Source: ZC4RG30 sp039932715 (GTDB lineage Bacteria; Pseudomonadota; Gammaproteobacteria; Steroidobacterales; Steroidobacteraceae). Taken from it: a DNA stretch of 64,000 bases. This document shows, piece by piece, positions 8,962 to 17,548 of this stretch. The position numbers were made by a program, and so were the translations under genes. Under the pieces are notes generated by a model. That model was not told where the DNA came from. It made no database searches and saw only the letters and a list, made by a program, of their open reading frames with translations. The first letter of the stretch is position 1, and each line of letters opens with the position of its first letter. The stretch spans positions 124,001 through 188,000 of the forward strand of contig JBDTPN010000001.1 in assembly GCA_039932715.1 (NCBI GenBank), in the 5' to 3' direction.

Positions 8962-9252
8962 ATGGAAGTGGTCTCGCACACGGTCATCAATCTCACCATC
9001 CTGGTGCTGGCGGTCTATGTGGGATACCACATCGTGTGGAACGTAACCCCGGCACTGCACACGCCCCTGATGGCGGTGACCAATGCCATCAGCGCCATAG
9101 TGATTGTTGGCGCGATGCTGGCGGCGGCGCTGACCACCACGACGCTGGGGCGCGGCATGGGCGTGCTGGCGGTGATCCTGGCCTCCGTCAATATATTCGG
9201 CGGCTTTCTTGTCACCCGTCGCATGCTCGAAATGTTCCGCAAGAAAAAATGA
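8962..9252 (+). CDS. pntAB: NAD(P) transhydrogenase alpha subunit, part 2 (membrane)
   Basis: 96 residues with about three or four membrane helices forming the alpha-side part of the proton channel (dII). Recognisable by VTNAISAIVIVGAM and NIFGGFLVTRRMLEMFRKKK. The stop overlaps the start of pntB (ATGA). Together with its neighbours it completes the three-polypeptide transhydrogenase that uses the proton gradient to make NADPH from NADH. Confidence 0.95.
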   Translation: MEVVSHTVINLTILVLAVYVGYHIVWNVTPALHTPLMAVTNAISAIVIVGAMLAAALTTTTLGRGMGVLAVILASVNIFGGFLVTRRMLEMFRKKK

Positions 9253-10670
9253 ACCTCAATGTCGTCACGCTGCTTTATCTGATTGCCAGCGTCTGCTTCA
9301 TACAGGCGCTCAAGGGGCTGTCGCATCCAACGACTTCAATGCGAGGTAATTTGTTTGGCATGGCCGGCATGGCCATTGCTGTTGTCACCACCGCGCTATT
9401 GATACTGCGGTTATCCAGCGGCAACTTCGCGGGACTCGGATGGGTGCTGCTGGGCCTGGTGATTGGCGGCGGGTATGGCGCGTGGCGCGCCCGCACCGTC
9501 GAAATGACCAAGATGCCCGAACTGGTGGCGTTCTTCCACAGCATGATCGGTCTGGCCGCGGTGTGTATTGCCGTTGCCGCGGCCGTTGAGCCCTGGGCCT
9601 TCGGCATTGCAGAGCAGGGCGCCCGCGTGCCCACTGGCAATCGACTTGAGCTCGCGCTGGGCGCGGCAATCGGCGCCATCACGTTCAGCGGTTCGGTGAT
9701 TGCCTGGGGAAAATTGTCGGCGAAATACAAGTTCCGCCTGTTCCGCGGCGCGCCGGTAATCTTCAAGGGCCAGCACCTGCTCAATGCGCTGCTGGGCGCC
9801 ACGCTGCTGGCAACGATCGCCATGTACATGGCGGGCGCGCCGGATCATTTCCTGTGGTCCGCCATTGCGCTGGCCTTGCTGCTGGGCGTGACATTGATCA
9901 TCCCCATCGGCGGCGCCGACATGCCCGTGGTCGTGTCCATGCTCAACAGCTATTCAGGCTGGGCGGCGGCCGGCATCGGCTTCAGTCTCAACAACAGCAT
10001 GCTGATCATCGCCGGCAGCCTGGTGGGAAGCTCCGGTGCGATTCTTTCGTTCATCATGTGCAAGGCCATGAACCGCAGCTTCCTCAGCGTGATCCTGGGA
10101 GGTTTTGGCGGCGAAGTCGGTGCCGCCGCAGGCCCTGCCGAACAGCGCAGCGTCAAGAGCGGCAGCGCAGACGACGCAGCCTTCGTGTTGGGCAACGCCG
10201 AGTCGGTGATCATCGTGCCGGGATACGGCCTGGCCGTGGCGCGCGCGCAGCACGCAGTCAAGGAACTTGCTGCCAAGTTGACCGCCAAGGGCGTGTCCGT
10301 CAAATACGCCATCCATCCGGTGGCAGGCCGCATGCCGGGCCATATGAACGTGCTGCTGGCGGAGGCAGAAGTGCCTTATGACCAGGTGTTCGAGATGGAA
10401 GACATCAACCCCGACTTCGGCCAGACCGATGTGGCCATCATTCTTGGCGCCAACGATGTGGTCAACCCGGCGGCGCTGGTCAAGGGCAGTACGATTTACG
10501 GCATGCCCATTCTCGAGGCGTACAAGGCGCGCACCGTCATCGTCAACAAGCGCACCATGGCCAGCGGTTATGCTGGTCTCGACAATGAACTGTTTTACAT
10601 GGACAAGACCATGATGGTTTTTGGTGATGCCAAGAAAATCGTCGAGGAAATGACCAAAGCCATCGAATGA
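9249..10670 (+). CDS. pntB: NAD(P) transhydrogenase beta subunit
   Basis: 473 residues: an N-terminal membrane part of about eight or nine helices and a C-terminal NADP-binding domain III. Visible blocks include the membrane loop SGSVIAWGKLSAKYKF, the helix SYSGWAAAGIGF, the NADP loop GYGLAVARAQHAVKE, HPVAGRMPGHMNVLLAEA and DVAIILGANDVVNPAA. The ATG at 9249 is set by the ATGA overlap. No catalytic block is missing. Confidence 0.96.
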   Translation: MNLNVVTLLYLIASVCFIQALKGLSHPTTSMRGNLFGMAGMAIAVVTTALLILRLSSGNFAGLGWVLLGLVIGGGYGAWRARTVEMTKMPELVAFFHSMIGLAAVCIAVAAAVEPWAFGIAEQGARVPTGNRLELALGAAIGAITFSGSVIAWGKLSAKYKFRLFRGAPVIFKGQHLLNALLGATLLATIAMYMAGAPDHFLWSAIALALLLGVTLIIPIGGADMPVVVSMLNSYSGWAAAGIGFSLNNSMLIIAGSLVGSSGAILSFIMCKAMNRSFLSVILGGFGGEVGAAAGPAEQRSVKSGSADDAAFVLGNAESVIIVPGYGLAVARAQHAVKELAAKLTAKGVSVKYAIHPVAGRMPGHMNVLLAEAEVPYDQVFEMEDINPDFGQTDVAIILGANDVVNPAALVKGSTIYGMPILEAYKARTVIVNKRTMASGYAGLDNELFYMDKTMMVFGDAKKIVEEMTKAIE

Positions 10671-10690
10671 ATGGTTGACGGGGATCGCAA

Positions 10691-12349
10691 ATGAAAACCA
10701 GGCGGAAATACATATTCGCGGCACTGACGTGCATGCTGTCCATTGGAGTCGCTCTGACAGCGTGCATGCAGCGACTTTCGCCCGGTGCCGCACAAATCGC
10801 AGCAAAGCGTCCCAACATCCTCCTGATCGTTGCCGACGATCTGGGTTATGCGGACGTTGGCGTATTCGGAAGCGAAATTCCCACGCCCAACCTCGACCAG
10901 CTGGCGCGCGGCGGCATGCTGCTGACCAATTTCTACGCGCACATGTCCTGCTCGCCCACGCGTTCGATGTTGATGTCGGGCATGGACAATCATCTGGCCG
11001 GTGTCGGTACCCAGGGGCCGCCCAGCCGCGCCGACCAGAAAGGCAAGCCCGGTTACGAGGGTTACCTCAACTTCCGTGTCGCCGCGATGGCCGAGCTGAT
11101 GACCGACGCGGGCTACAACTCATACATGGCCGGCAAGTGGCACCTGGGGCCGGACGTGGAAAACGGCCCCCACGCGCGCGGCTTCCGCCACTCGTTCGTG
11201 TCGCTGGATGGCGCCGCGCACCTGGGTGGCTGGGATTGGCGCGGCCCACAGCCAGCCAATTATCGCGACGACGACGAGATCGTCCACGTGGGTGATGACT
11301 TCTACACCACGCGCGACTACACCCAGCGCATGTTGAACTACATCGACCACGACCGCGCTGAAGGCAAGCCGTTCTTTGCCTATCTCGCCTACACCGCGCC
11401 GCATTGGCCACTGCAGGCGCCCACCGAATCCATTGCCCGCTTCAAGGGCAAATACGATGCCGGTTACGAGGCGCTATATGCCAGCCGCTTCGCCCGCCAG
11501 AAGCAGCTGGGCCTGGTAGCACCGGATGCGCAGCCCATCGACAACGCGCGTTTCAAGCCGCGTTGGAGCGAGCTGTCCGCAGACGATCGGAAACTGGAGT
11601 CGCGCCGCATGGAAGTCTATGCGGCCATGGTCAGCGACCTTGACACCTACGTGGGCAAGGTCATCGCGCACTTAAAAAAGACCGGCGAATACGACAACAC
11701 TTTCATCATGTTCATTTCGGACAATGGTGCGGAGGCCGGGCGCCGCGATCTGCAGTCACCGATCAAGGACCATGTGGGAAAAGAGTATGACAACAGCCTG
11801 GAGAACATAGGCCACCGTACCAGCTACATCATGTATGGCCCCAACTGGGCCAGTGCCGGCGAGACTCCTTTCAATCGCTACAAGGCCACTGCGTTCGAGG
11901 GTGGCATCCATGTGCCGGCGTTCGTCAACTACCCACGCCTGGTAAAGGCCGGCACACGCAGCGATGCCATCGGCACTGTGCGCGACATACTGCCGACTTT
12001 TCTTGAACTGGCAGGTGCGACGCACCCGGGAACGACGTACAAGGGCAGGGCGGTGCTGCCCATTCAGGGAGTGACACTGTTACCCATGCTCAGTGGCAAG
12101 TCCGGGCAGGTGCATCCGGCGGACCAGGTGTATGGCTGGGAATTGTTCGGCGCGCGCTCCATCCACCAGGGCGACTGGAAACTGGTGTGGGACCAGGCGC
12201 TGCCGGCAGCGCAACGGCGCTGGCAGCTGTTCAATGTTGGCAAAGACCCCTTCGAGCAGCACGACCTGAGCCAGAGTGAACCGCAGACGTTCGCGCGCCT
12301 GCAACGCGAGTGGGACGAGTACGCGGCGGTTAATGGAGTCATCTACTGA
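10691..12349 (+). CDS. Arylsulfatase-like lipoprotein
   Basis: Sulfatase of the alkaline-phosphatase superfamily, 552 residues. The formylglycine motif C-x-P-x-R is CSPTR (C87-R91), backed by the second signature YMAGKWHLG. Metal ligands ADDLGY (48-53) and FISDNGAE fit calcium binding. The N-terminus is a lipoprotein signal ending in LTAC (C25), placing the enzyme in the periplasm or at the outer membrane. Activity would need a sulfatase-maturating enzyme, which is not in the window. It begins 20 bases after pntB with no clear terminator between. Confidence 0.9.
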   Translation: MKTRRKYIFAALTCMLSIGVALTACMQRLSPGAAQIAAKRPNILLIVADDLGYADVGVFGSEIPTPNLDQLARGGMLLTNFYAHMSCSPTRSMLMSGMDNHLAGVGTQGPPSRADQKGKPGYEGYLNFRVAAMAELMTDAGYNSYMAGKWHLGPDVENGPHARGFRHSFVSLDGAAHLGGWDWRGPQPANYRDDDEIVHVGDDFYTTRDYTQRMLNYIDHDRAEGKPFFAYLAYTAPHWPLQAPTESIARFKGKYDAGYEALYASRFARQKQLGLVAPDAQPIDNARFKPRWSELSADDRKLESRRMEVYAAMVSDLDTYVGKVIAHLKKTGEYDNTFIMFISDNGAEAGRRDLQSPIKDHVGKEYDNSLENIGHRTSYIMYGPNWASAGETPFNRYKATAFEGGIHVPAFVNYPRLVKAGTRSDAIGTVRDILPTFLELAGATHPGTTYKGRAVLPIQGVTLLPMLSGKSGQVHPADQVYGWELFGARSIHQGDWKLVWDQALPAAQRRWQLFNVGKDPFEQHDLSQSEPQTFARLQREWDEYAAVNGVIY

Positions 12350-12352
12350 ATC

Positions 12353-12985
12353 ATGAATAACTATCCCCTGGTATTCACCATCCTGTTTTTGCTGGTGGGT
12401 CCGCTCAAGACCATTCGCCCTTTCGCCGATGCAACGCGAGATCTGGATCGCGCGTTTCAAAGATCAATAGCAATTCACGCCACGATAATCGCCGCGGTAC
12501 TGGTGGCTTTCGTCGCGTTGGCGGGCAGCAACCTGCTGGTCAAATACCAGGTTTCGATCGGCGCGCTGCGGCTTGCCGCAGCACTCGTGTTGCTACTGTC
12601 TGCGCTGCGGACAATGTTTGTCGCGGATTCCGGACCGGCCCGGATCGTGCCAGGAACTTCGCCCCTGCAGGCCGCCGCCGCGCCGATCTCCAGCCCCATA
12701 GTGGTCACTCCCGCCGGAGTGGCGGCAATCCTGATCTTTGCCATGCTGTCTCCGACGTCCCCGGGAATGATGCAGGACGTCGGGGTTTCCCTGGCGATCA
12801 TCATCCCGCTGAATTTCCTGGTCATGTACTTCAACCGGTGGATCGTCGGTCGCGGCCTGTTGATGCTGGCGCTGCAGCTGCTGGGCGAGGTGCTGGTGTT
12901 CGTGCAGGTGGCAATGGCGGTGGAAATCATGTTGATGGGGTTGCGTGGCCTGGGTGTCATTGCGGCAGCAGCTGGCCTGCCTTGA
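12353..12985 (+). CDS. MarC-like integral membrane protein
   Basis: 210 residues with about six membrane helices. It resembles MarC proteins in length, topology and the blocks LLVGPLKTIRPFADAT and SSPIVVTPAGVAAILIFAML, but is clearly divergent from the canonical MarC protein at 2550. The substrate is unknown. It starts three bases after the sulfatase stop and its stop overlaps the PPK2 start (TGATG), so it probably belongs to that transcript. Confidence 0.7.
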   Translation: MNNYPLVFTILFLLVGPLKTIRPFADATRDLDRAFQRSIAIHATIIAAVLVAFVALAGSNLLVKYQVSIGALRLAAALVLLLSALRTMFVADSGPARIVPGTSPLQAAAAPISSPIVVTPAGVAAILIFAMLSPTSPGMMQDVGVSLAIIIPLNFLVMYFNRWIVGRGLLMLALQLLGEVLVFVQVAMAVEIMLMGLRGLGVIAAAAGLP

Positions 12986-13887
12986 TGGAAAAGAAAACCC
13001 TGAAGAAGCTTGCGGCGTTCGTCGAACCGTATCGCATCACGGATGGCTCGAAGTTCCGGCTCAAGGACATCGATACTGCTGATACGGGCGGAATGGGCGA
13101 CGGGCACAAGCCCAGGGCGAAAAAGCTCCTGGCCAATGGTATCCAATGGCTGGCCGATGAGCAGGAAAAACTCTATGCGCAGGACCGGCGTTCGCTACTG
13201 CTCATCTTCCAGGCCATGGACGCTGCGGGCAAGGACGGCACCATCAAGCACGTCATGAGTGGTGTGAATCCGCAGGGCTGCCAGGTAACGTCGTTCAAGC
13301 AGCCCTCCGAGGAAGAGCTGGACCACGACTGGGCGTGGCGCTGCTGGAAGGCGTTGCCGGAGCGCGGACGCATCGGCATTTTCAATCGCTCCTGGTACGA
13401 AGAGGTGCTGGTGGTGCGGGTCCACGAGTCCATTCTGGCCGCCCAGAAACTGCCGCCCGCTGCGCTCAAGCCCGGCATATTCAGCGAACGTCTGAAGGAC
13501 ATCGCACACTTCGAGGATTACCTGACGCGCAATGGCACCGTGGTGCTCAAGTTCTTCCTGCATGTATCGCGCAAGGAACAGAAACAGCGCTTCCAGGAGC
13601 GCCTCGACGAGCCGGAAAAGAACTGGAAGTTCTCCCTGGGCGACGTTAAGGAACGTGCGTACTGGGATGACTACATGACGGCATATGAAGAGGCGATTCG
13701 CGCCACGGCAACGCCCGCGGCGCCGTGGTTTGTAATACCGGCCGATAACAAGTGGTTCACACGCACTGTCGTCTGCGCCGCCATTGTCCATGCCATGCAT
13801 GGTCTGGATCTCGCATTCCCCAAGCCCACCAAAACACAGCAGGCGGACCTGGTCAGCGCGCGCGACCTGCTGCGCCGCGAGAAATAG
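12985..13887 (+). CDS. ppk2: Polyphosphate kinase 2 family protein
   Basis: Cytoplasmic kinase that moves phosphate between polyphosphate and nucleotides. The 300 residues carry Walker A AMDAAGKDGT (78-87) and the Walker B/lid region IGIFNRSWYEEVLVVRV, followed by ERLKDIAHFE and WFVIPADNKWFTR. The length fits single-domain PPK2; whether it phosphorylates AMP or ADP cannot be told by eye. The ATG at 12985 overlaps the upstream stop by one base. Confidence 0.9.
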   Translation: MEKKTLKKLAAFVEPYRITDGSKFRLKDIDTADTGGMGDGHKPRAKKLLANGIQWLADEQEKLYAQDRRSLLLIFQAMDAAGKDGTIKHVMSGVNPQGCQVTSFKQPSEEELDHDWAWRCWKALPERGRIGIFNRSWYEEVLVVRVHESILAAQKLPPAALKPGIFSERLKDIAHFEDYLTRNGTVVLKFFLHVSRKEQKQRFQERLDEPEKNWKFSLGDVKERAYWDDYMTAYEEAIRATATPAAPWFVIPADNKWFTRTVVCAAIVHAMHGLDLAFPKPTKTQQADLVSARDLLRREK

Positions 13888-13893
13888 CTACCT

Positions 13894-14589
13894 TTACCTG
13901 GCCGGAGCAGCACCCTTGCTCGTGATGGCTTCTTTTGCAGCGCTGCGTCGGGTCTGTTCCGCTAGCACCAGGCGATAGGCCACGTAGTACTTGTAGATGT
14001 TGCTGACGTAGGTCACGGTTTCGCGGCCGATGCGTTCGGACGCGATCTGCTCGACGTTGCCAAACCATACATTGGGATCCAGCCCGCGCTTGGCGGCTTC
14101 GGCACGGAGCTGGCGAACGCGATTCGGGCCCGCGTTATAGGAGGCGAACGCGAACAATTCCTTGTCCAGCTCCGTCATCGGCTCGTCCTTGTAATATTTG
14201 TCGATGACGGTGCGCACGTACTTCACGCCGGCATGGATATTGGATTCGACCTTGCCGATGTCTCCCACCGCCAGTTCCTTGCCTGTTGCCGGCATCACCT
14301 GCATCACGCCGACGGCACCGACGCGACTCTTTGCTGACTGGTCGAGACGGGATTCCTGGTATCCCTGCGCCGCCATCAGCAAATAGTCCATGCTGTATTG
14401 ATCGCTGTACTTCTTGAACAGCGCCGCGAGATCCTGGAAGCGTTTGCGATCCGCTTCCAAATCGGCATCCTGCAGATACGTGCTGTTCTGCAGGTAGCGC
14501 TTTTCAATGGTGTTACCAAACGTCGAGCCCTTGCCGTAGTGCTTGATCACCGCGTTGAGGCCCTTGACCAGCTGCGGGCTGTTCTTGCG
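13894..14589 (-). pseudogene. MltF-like lytic transglycosylase, catalytic (SLT) fragment
   Basis: C-terminal ~231 residues of a two-domain membrane-bound lytic transglycosylase. The block RKNSPQLVKGLNAVIKHYGKG begins at 14589, and the SLT domain shows QGYQESRLDQSAKSRVGAVGVMQVMPATG with catalytic Glu in ESRLDQ, then FASYNAGPNRV. In the family this part follows a solute-binding-like domain that should lie upstream on the same strand. Here it lies on the opposite strand (14591-15202). An ATG at 14629-14631 opens the frame but only reads antisense of the flipped piece. Without signal peptide or first domain this fragment is probably not exported. Confidence 0.85.
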
Positions 14590-14590
14590 C

Positions 14591-15202
14591 GACGAGATGG
14601 TCAAACGCCGACTGGTGCGCGTGGGTGTCACCTACAACCGGACGTTCTATTTCGTGGACCAGGGTCAACAGCGCGGGGCGGCCTACGAATACATCAAGCT
14701 TATGGAAGACGAGCTCAACAAGCGTCGCAAGACCGGTAATCTGAAAGTGGCCTTCTGGCCTATTCCCCTGCCCCGCGATCAACTGTTGCCGGCGCTGGCC
14801 GAGGGCAAAATTGACATGGTGATCGCGCAACTCAAGGTGACTCCCGAACGCCAGAAGCTTGTGGACTTCACCAACCCGACGCGCGAGAAAGTAGACGAGA
14901 TCGTCGTCACCGGCCCGGGTGCCCCTGCCATCGCTTCCGTCGAAGACCTGTCGGGCCAGACAGTGTTTGTACGCAAGTCCAGCTCCTACTACCAAAGCCT
15001 GATTGAACTCAATCGGCGCCTCAAGTCGGCCGGCAAATCGCCGGTAGTACTGGACGAGGCCCCCGAATCACTGGAGGACGACGATCTTCTGGAAATGGCC
15101 AACGCCGGACTGCTCAAGATCGTCGTTGCGGACAACTACCTGGCCAACTTCTGGAAGCAGGTATTCCGAAACATTACTGTGCACGATTCGGTGGCGGTGC
15201 AC
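14591..15202 (+). pseudogene. MltF-like substrate-binding domain fragment, inverted
   Basis: About 204 codons of an SBP_bac_3-type domain: MVKRRLVRVGVTYNRTFYFVD, then GAAYEYIKLMEDELNK, LPALAEGKIDMVIAQLKVTPERQ, DFTNP and VRKSSSYYQSL, ending at VHDSVAVH. In MltF-like proteins this domain lies between the lipoprotein signal and the SLT domain. Here it runs opposite to both flanking pieces. The only usable in-frame ATGs (14543, 14597) give no signal peptide, and after 15202 the frame runs into antisense of the signal sequence before stopping at 15322. The natural EGGEIAW-type linker to the SLT domain is missing. Confidence 0.82.
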
Positions 15203-15271
15203 GGAGCAGGCGGCGATCGAAATCACCGCGGCAAGCAGAAAATACCTGATTGGGGATCCTGTCTGATTCAA
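15203..15271 (-). pseudogene. Lipoprotein signal fragment of the split transglycosylase
   Basis: A TTG at 15269-15271, preceded on this strand by AGAGAGGG, opens MNQTGSPIRYFLLAAVISIAAC plus one more Ser: a basic n-region, a hydrophobic core and a lipobox-like IAAC. Its codons end where the inverted binding-domain piece begins. Joining this end to 14591 on the other strand would read AACS-DEMVKRR in frame, as expected for the N-terminus of a membrane-bound lytic transglycosylase. It is therefore read as the 5' remnant of the same gene. Confidence 0.6.
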
Positions 15272-15347
15272 GGCGCCCTCTCTTTTCTTAGGTGGTCTGT
15301 TTCGACCACGGGCCCATCATAAGGCGTTCCATGCCTGGACAGGGTAT

Positions 15348-15560
15348 TCAGTAGACAAGTCGGCGAATTGTCGCTGCTCCACTGGTCGACGCCCAATAGA
15401 GGAAACCACAGCTGGCGATCACCGAACACCAGAAGGACACTAGGAATTCCTGCCTCCTGGATTTGTGGTGAAACATTCCCTGTGCGATTAATGCGCCAGG
15501 CCATCCGCACAGCAGACCCACAACCAGCAGAGTCTGTTCCGTGGTGCGCCAACGCCGGTT
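15348..15560 (-). pseudogene. DUF1294-like membrane protein remnant
   Basis: This lies in the 393-base stretch between the split transglycosylase and tRNA-Gly. About 70 codons read NRRWRTTEQTLLVVGLL-CGWPGALIAQGMFHHKSRRQEF and a second helix, resembling the C-terminal half of DUF1294 membrane proteins (GGWPGA..AQ...HK..K..F). The frame is blocked by TAG at 15561-15563, and no proper 5' half is visible upstream. I read it as a decayed gene. The rest of the stretch (15272-15347 and 15561-15664) shows nothing recognisable. Confidence 0.45.
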
Positions 15561-15664
15561 CTAGCTGCGCGTCACGTCCCCAATCTTTGGTGAACGTGCC
15601 AGCTGGCCAAACAGGCGATCAGCTTGCCTCTCTCTGGAGTTTGCATGCCCATTAAGTAGAGCTA

Positions 15665-15738
15665 TGGAGCGGGTGATGGGAATCGAACCCACGTTAGTAG
15701 CTTGGGAAGCTACAGTTCTACCATTGAACTACACCCGC
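15665..15738 (-). tRNA. tRNA-Gly (anticodon CCC)
   Basis: The reverse strand folds as a full cloverleaf: acceptor GCGGGTG/CACCCGC, D-arm GTTCAATGGTAGAAC, anticodon stem GTAGC/GCTAC with loop TTCCCAA (anticodon CCC), T-arm GTGGGTTCGATTCCCAT, and an encoded CCA end. It closely resembles the E. coli GlyU type. It reads codon GGG. Confidence 0.95.
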
Positions 15739-15750
15739 GCCGGGGCGTAG

Positions 15751-15780
15751 ATTCTAGGCGGGATATCCACGCTCAGGCAA
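15751..15780 (-). promoter_or_regulatory. Sigma-70-type promoter of tRNA-Gly
   Basis: On the reverse strand, TTGCCT (15780-15775) and TAGAAT (15756-15751) are 18 bases apart. A GC-rich discriminator follows (CTACGCCCCGGC), ending at the tRNA 5' end. GC-rich discriminators are typical of stringently controlled stable-RNA promoters. Confidence 0.55.
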
Positions 15781-15835
15781 TGCGTGCGGTGGGCGCTATC
15801 AGGATGATGAGTACGGTAGTCAGCTTGGAGGCACA

Positions 15836-17479
15836 GTGACCCGAAGAGCACATTCCAACCGGCCAATCGTCATTGCGCTGCTCCTGCTTGCTGGTTTCGC
15901 GGGCGCAGCTCAAGCCCAGGTTGACCCGCATGCCGGTCACGCCATGGGCAGCGTCGACTTTCCGGTCAGCTGCTCCGCGCAAGCCCAGGTGCAGTTCAAT
16001 CAGGCAGTCGCGTTGCTGCATCACATGACCTATCCGCAGGCGCGTGAGGCGTTCAAACAGGTGGCGGCCACGGACCCGAATTGTTCTATGGCGCAGTGGG
16101 GCATTGCGATGACGCTGTTCCAACCACTCTGGCCTACGCGACCGCGCCCCGCGGAATTGCAGCAGGGTTGGGAGGCAGTACAGAGGGCTCAGGCCTTGCA
16201 GGCAACGCCTCGCGAACGACTCTTCATGGCAGCCGCGCAGGCATTCTTCCTTGAGCCGGCGTCATCCGATTACTGGCTGCGCATCCGTCGTTGGGAGCAG
16301 GCGTCGGCAAACCTCTACATCGCATTTCCGGACGATCCGGAGGCGGGCGCGTTCTACGCTCTGGCGCTGCTGGCCACCGCTCCGTCCGACACGATCTCCC
16401 GTGAACATTCCGACCGGGCCGCGGAAATCCTGCTGCGCATATACGAGCGCAATCCGGATCATCCCGGGGCCATGCACTATCTTGTCCATGCGAATGACGT
16501 GCCCGGGCGCGAACGCGAATCACTGGAGATCACGCGCAAATATGAAGCTGTCGCACCCGACAATCCGCACGCGTTGCATATGCCCACTCATATCTATACC
16601 CGGCTCGGGGATTGGAATGCTGTAATACAGGGCAATCTGCGAGCGGCACAGGCAGCCCTGGAATACCCAGCAGGTGACAAGGGACAATTCGTGTGGGACG
16701 AGTTTCCCCACGCAATCGAATATCTCATCTATGCCTTTCTGCAGCAGGGCTCGGACGTGCAGGCCAGCATGCAGCTGCAACGCTTGCGCAACACCGCAAA
16801 CCTGGAACCCACCTTCAAGACTGCATTTCACCTGGCATCAACGCAGTCTCGTTACGCGCTGGAACGACATGCATGGGCGGAGGCGGCGGCCATCGTTCCT
16901 CGAGAGCCAGCAGCGCTTGATTGGGATCGCTTTGCCTGGCCGGAAGCCATCGCGTGGTTCGCTCACGGAATCGGCGCACTGCACACAGGCAAAAGCGACG
17001 CGGCGAAGAGGGCCGATGAGCGTCTTGCCCAGCTCGAGGCGACGACTCGCAAGTCGGGGGAAGATCTCTTTGCCCGCAATATCCGCGTGCTCCACCTTGA
17101 GCTGGGCGCCTGGGTTGCGCAGGGGCAGGGGCAACCAACATCCAGCCTTGCGCTCATGCGCGAGGCCGCCGAGCTTGAGAGGACGACGCCCAAACACGCA
17201 GTAACACCAGGTCCCACGCTTCCCGCGGATGAACAGCTGGGTGATCTGCTGATGCAGCAGCAGCAAACTGTGCAGGCGCTGGCCGCGTACCAGCGTTCAA
17301 TGGCTCTGTATCCTAATCGCTTCAACAGCCTGCTCGGCGCTGCCCGAGCGGCACGCGTGCTCGGCGATAAATCCGCTGCTCGCGGCTTCTATCAGAAGCT
17401 GCTTGATGTGGCTGGAGGCGGGACGCGCAAGGCAGAACTGGCAGAGGCACGGCGCTATGTTGCTGCCCCTCAAGGTTGA
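15836..17479 (+). CDS. Secreted TPR protein
   Basis: 547 residues with a cleavable signal (hydrophobic core, AQA before QVDPHAGHAMG). TPR-like helical repeats fill most of the mature part, clearest at AREAFKQVAATDPNCSMAQWG near the N-terminus and VQALAAYQRSMALYPNRFNSLLGAAR near the C-terminus. Motifs AMHYLVHANDVPGRERE and ALHMPTHIYTRLGDW are typical of a group of periplasmic TPR hypotheticals of unknown function. The N-terminal HAGHAMG could bind metal, but this is a guess. The start is GTG 15836 with TTGGAGG upstream. Confidence 0.8.
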   Translation: MTRRAHSNRPIVIALLLLAGFAGAAQAQVDPHAGHAMGSVDFPVSCSAQAQVQFNQAVALLHHMTYPQAREAFKQVAATDPNCSMAQWGIAMTLFQPLWPTRPRPAELQQGWEAVQRAQALQATPRERLFMAAAQAFFLEPASSDYWLRIRRWEQASANLYIAFPDDPEAGAFYALALLATAPSDTISREHSDRAAEILLRIYERNPDHPGAMHYLVHANDVPGRERESLEITRKYEAVAPDNPHALHMPTHIYTRLGDWNAVIQGNLRAAQAALEYPAGDKGQFVWDEFPHAIEYLIYAFLQQGSDVQASMQLQRLRNTANLEPTFKTAFHLASTQSRYALERHAWAEAAAIVPREPAALDWDRFAWPEAIAWFAHGIGALHTGKSDAAKRADERLAQLEATTRKSGEDLFARNIRVLHLELGAWVAQGQGQPTSSLALMREAAELERTTPKHAVTPGPTLPADEQLGDLLMQQQQTVQALAAYQRSMALYPNRFNSLLGAARAARVLGDKSAARGFYQKLLDVAGGGTRKAELAEARRYVAAPQG

Positions 17480-17512
17480 TAGTCGCGGTCCCCGGCTGGA
17501 TTCCTACTGGGC

Positions 17513-17539
17513 TTGACTATAACGTAGGTGTTATATAAC
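17513..17539 (+). promoter_or_regulatory. Promoter with overlapping palindromic operator of the ArsR operon
   Basis: TTGACT (17513-17518) is followed after 15 bases by TATAAC (17534-17539). The -10 lies inside a perfect 10-base palindrome GTTATATAAC (17530-17539), just before the ArsR-family gene. ArsR repressors commonly bind AT-rich dyads over their own promoter, so autoregulation is likely. The short spacer makes the exact -35 uncertain. Confidence 0.5.
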
Positions 17540-17548
17540 AATAGAGCT

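Noticed and set aside
9954..10805. A 283-codon minus-strand frame across pntB.
   Set aside because: Antisense of the conserved NADP-binding domain, with no coding character of its own.
14543..15322. The plus-strand 259-codon frame as an intact solute-binding protein gene.
   Set aside because: It lacks a signal peptide, its first ~16 residues are antisense of the SLT fragment, and its last ~40 are antisense of the signal-peptide fragment and downstream sequence; only the middle is family-like.
15268..15552. A 94-codon minus-strand frame in the same stretch.
   Set aside because: Reads the DUF1294 remnant in the wrong frame; the recognisable GWPGALIAQ motif lies in a different frame.
15368..15655. 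A 95-codon plus-strand frame before tRNA-Gly.
   Set aside because: Its sequence is the antisense of the DUF1294-like remnant and has no recognisable features.
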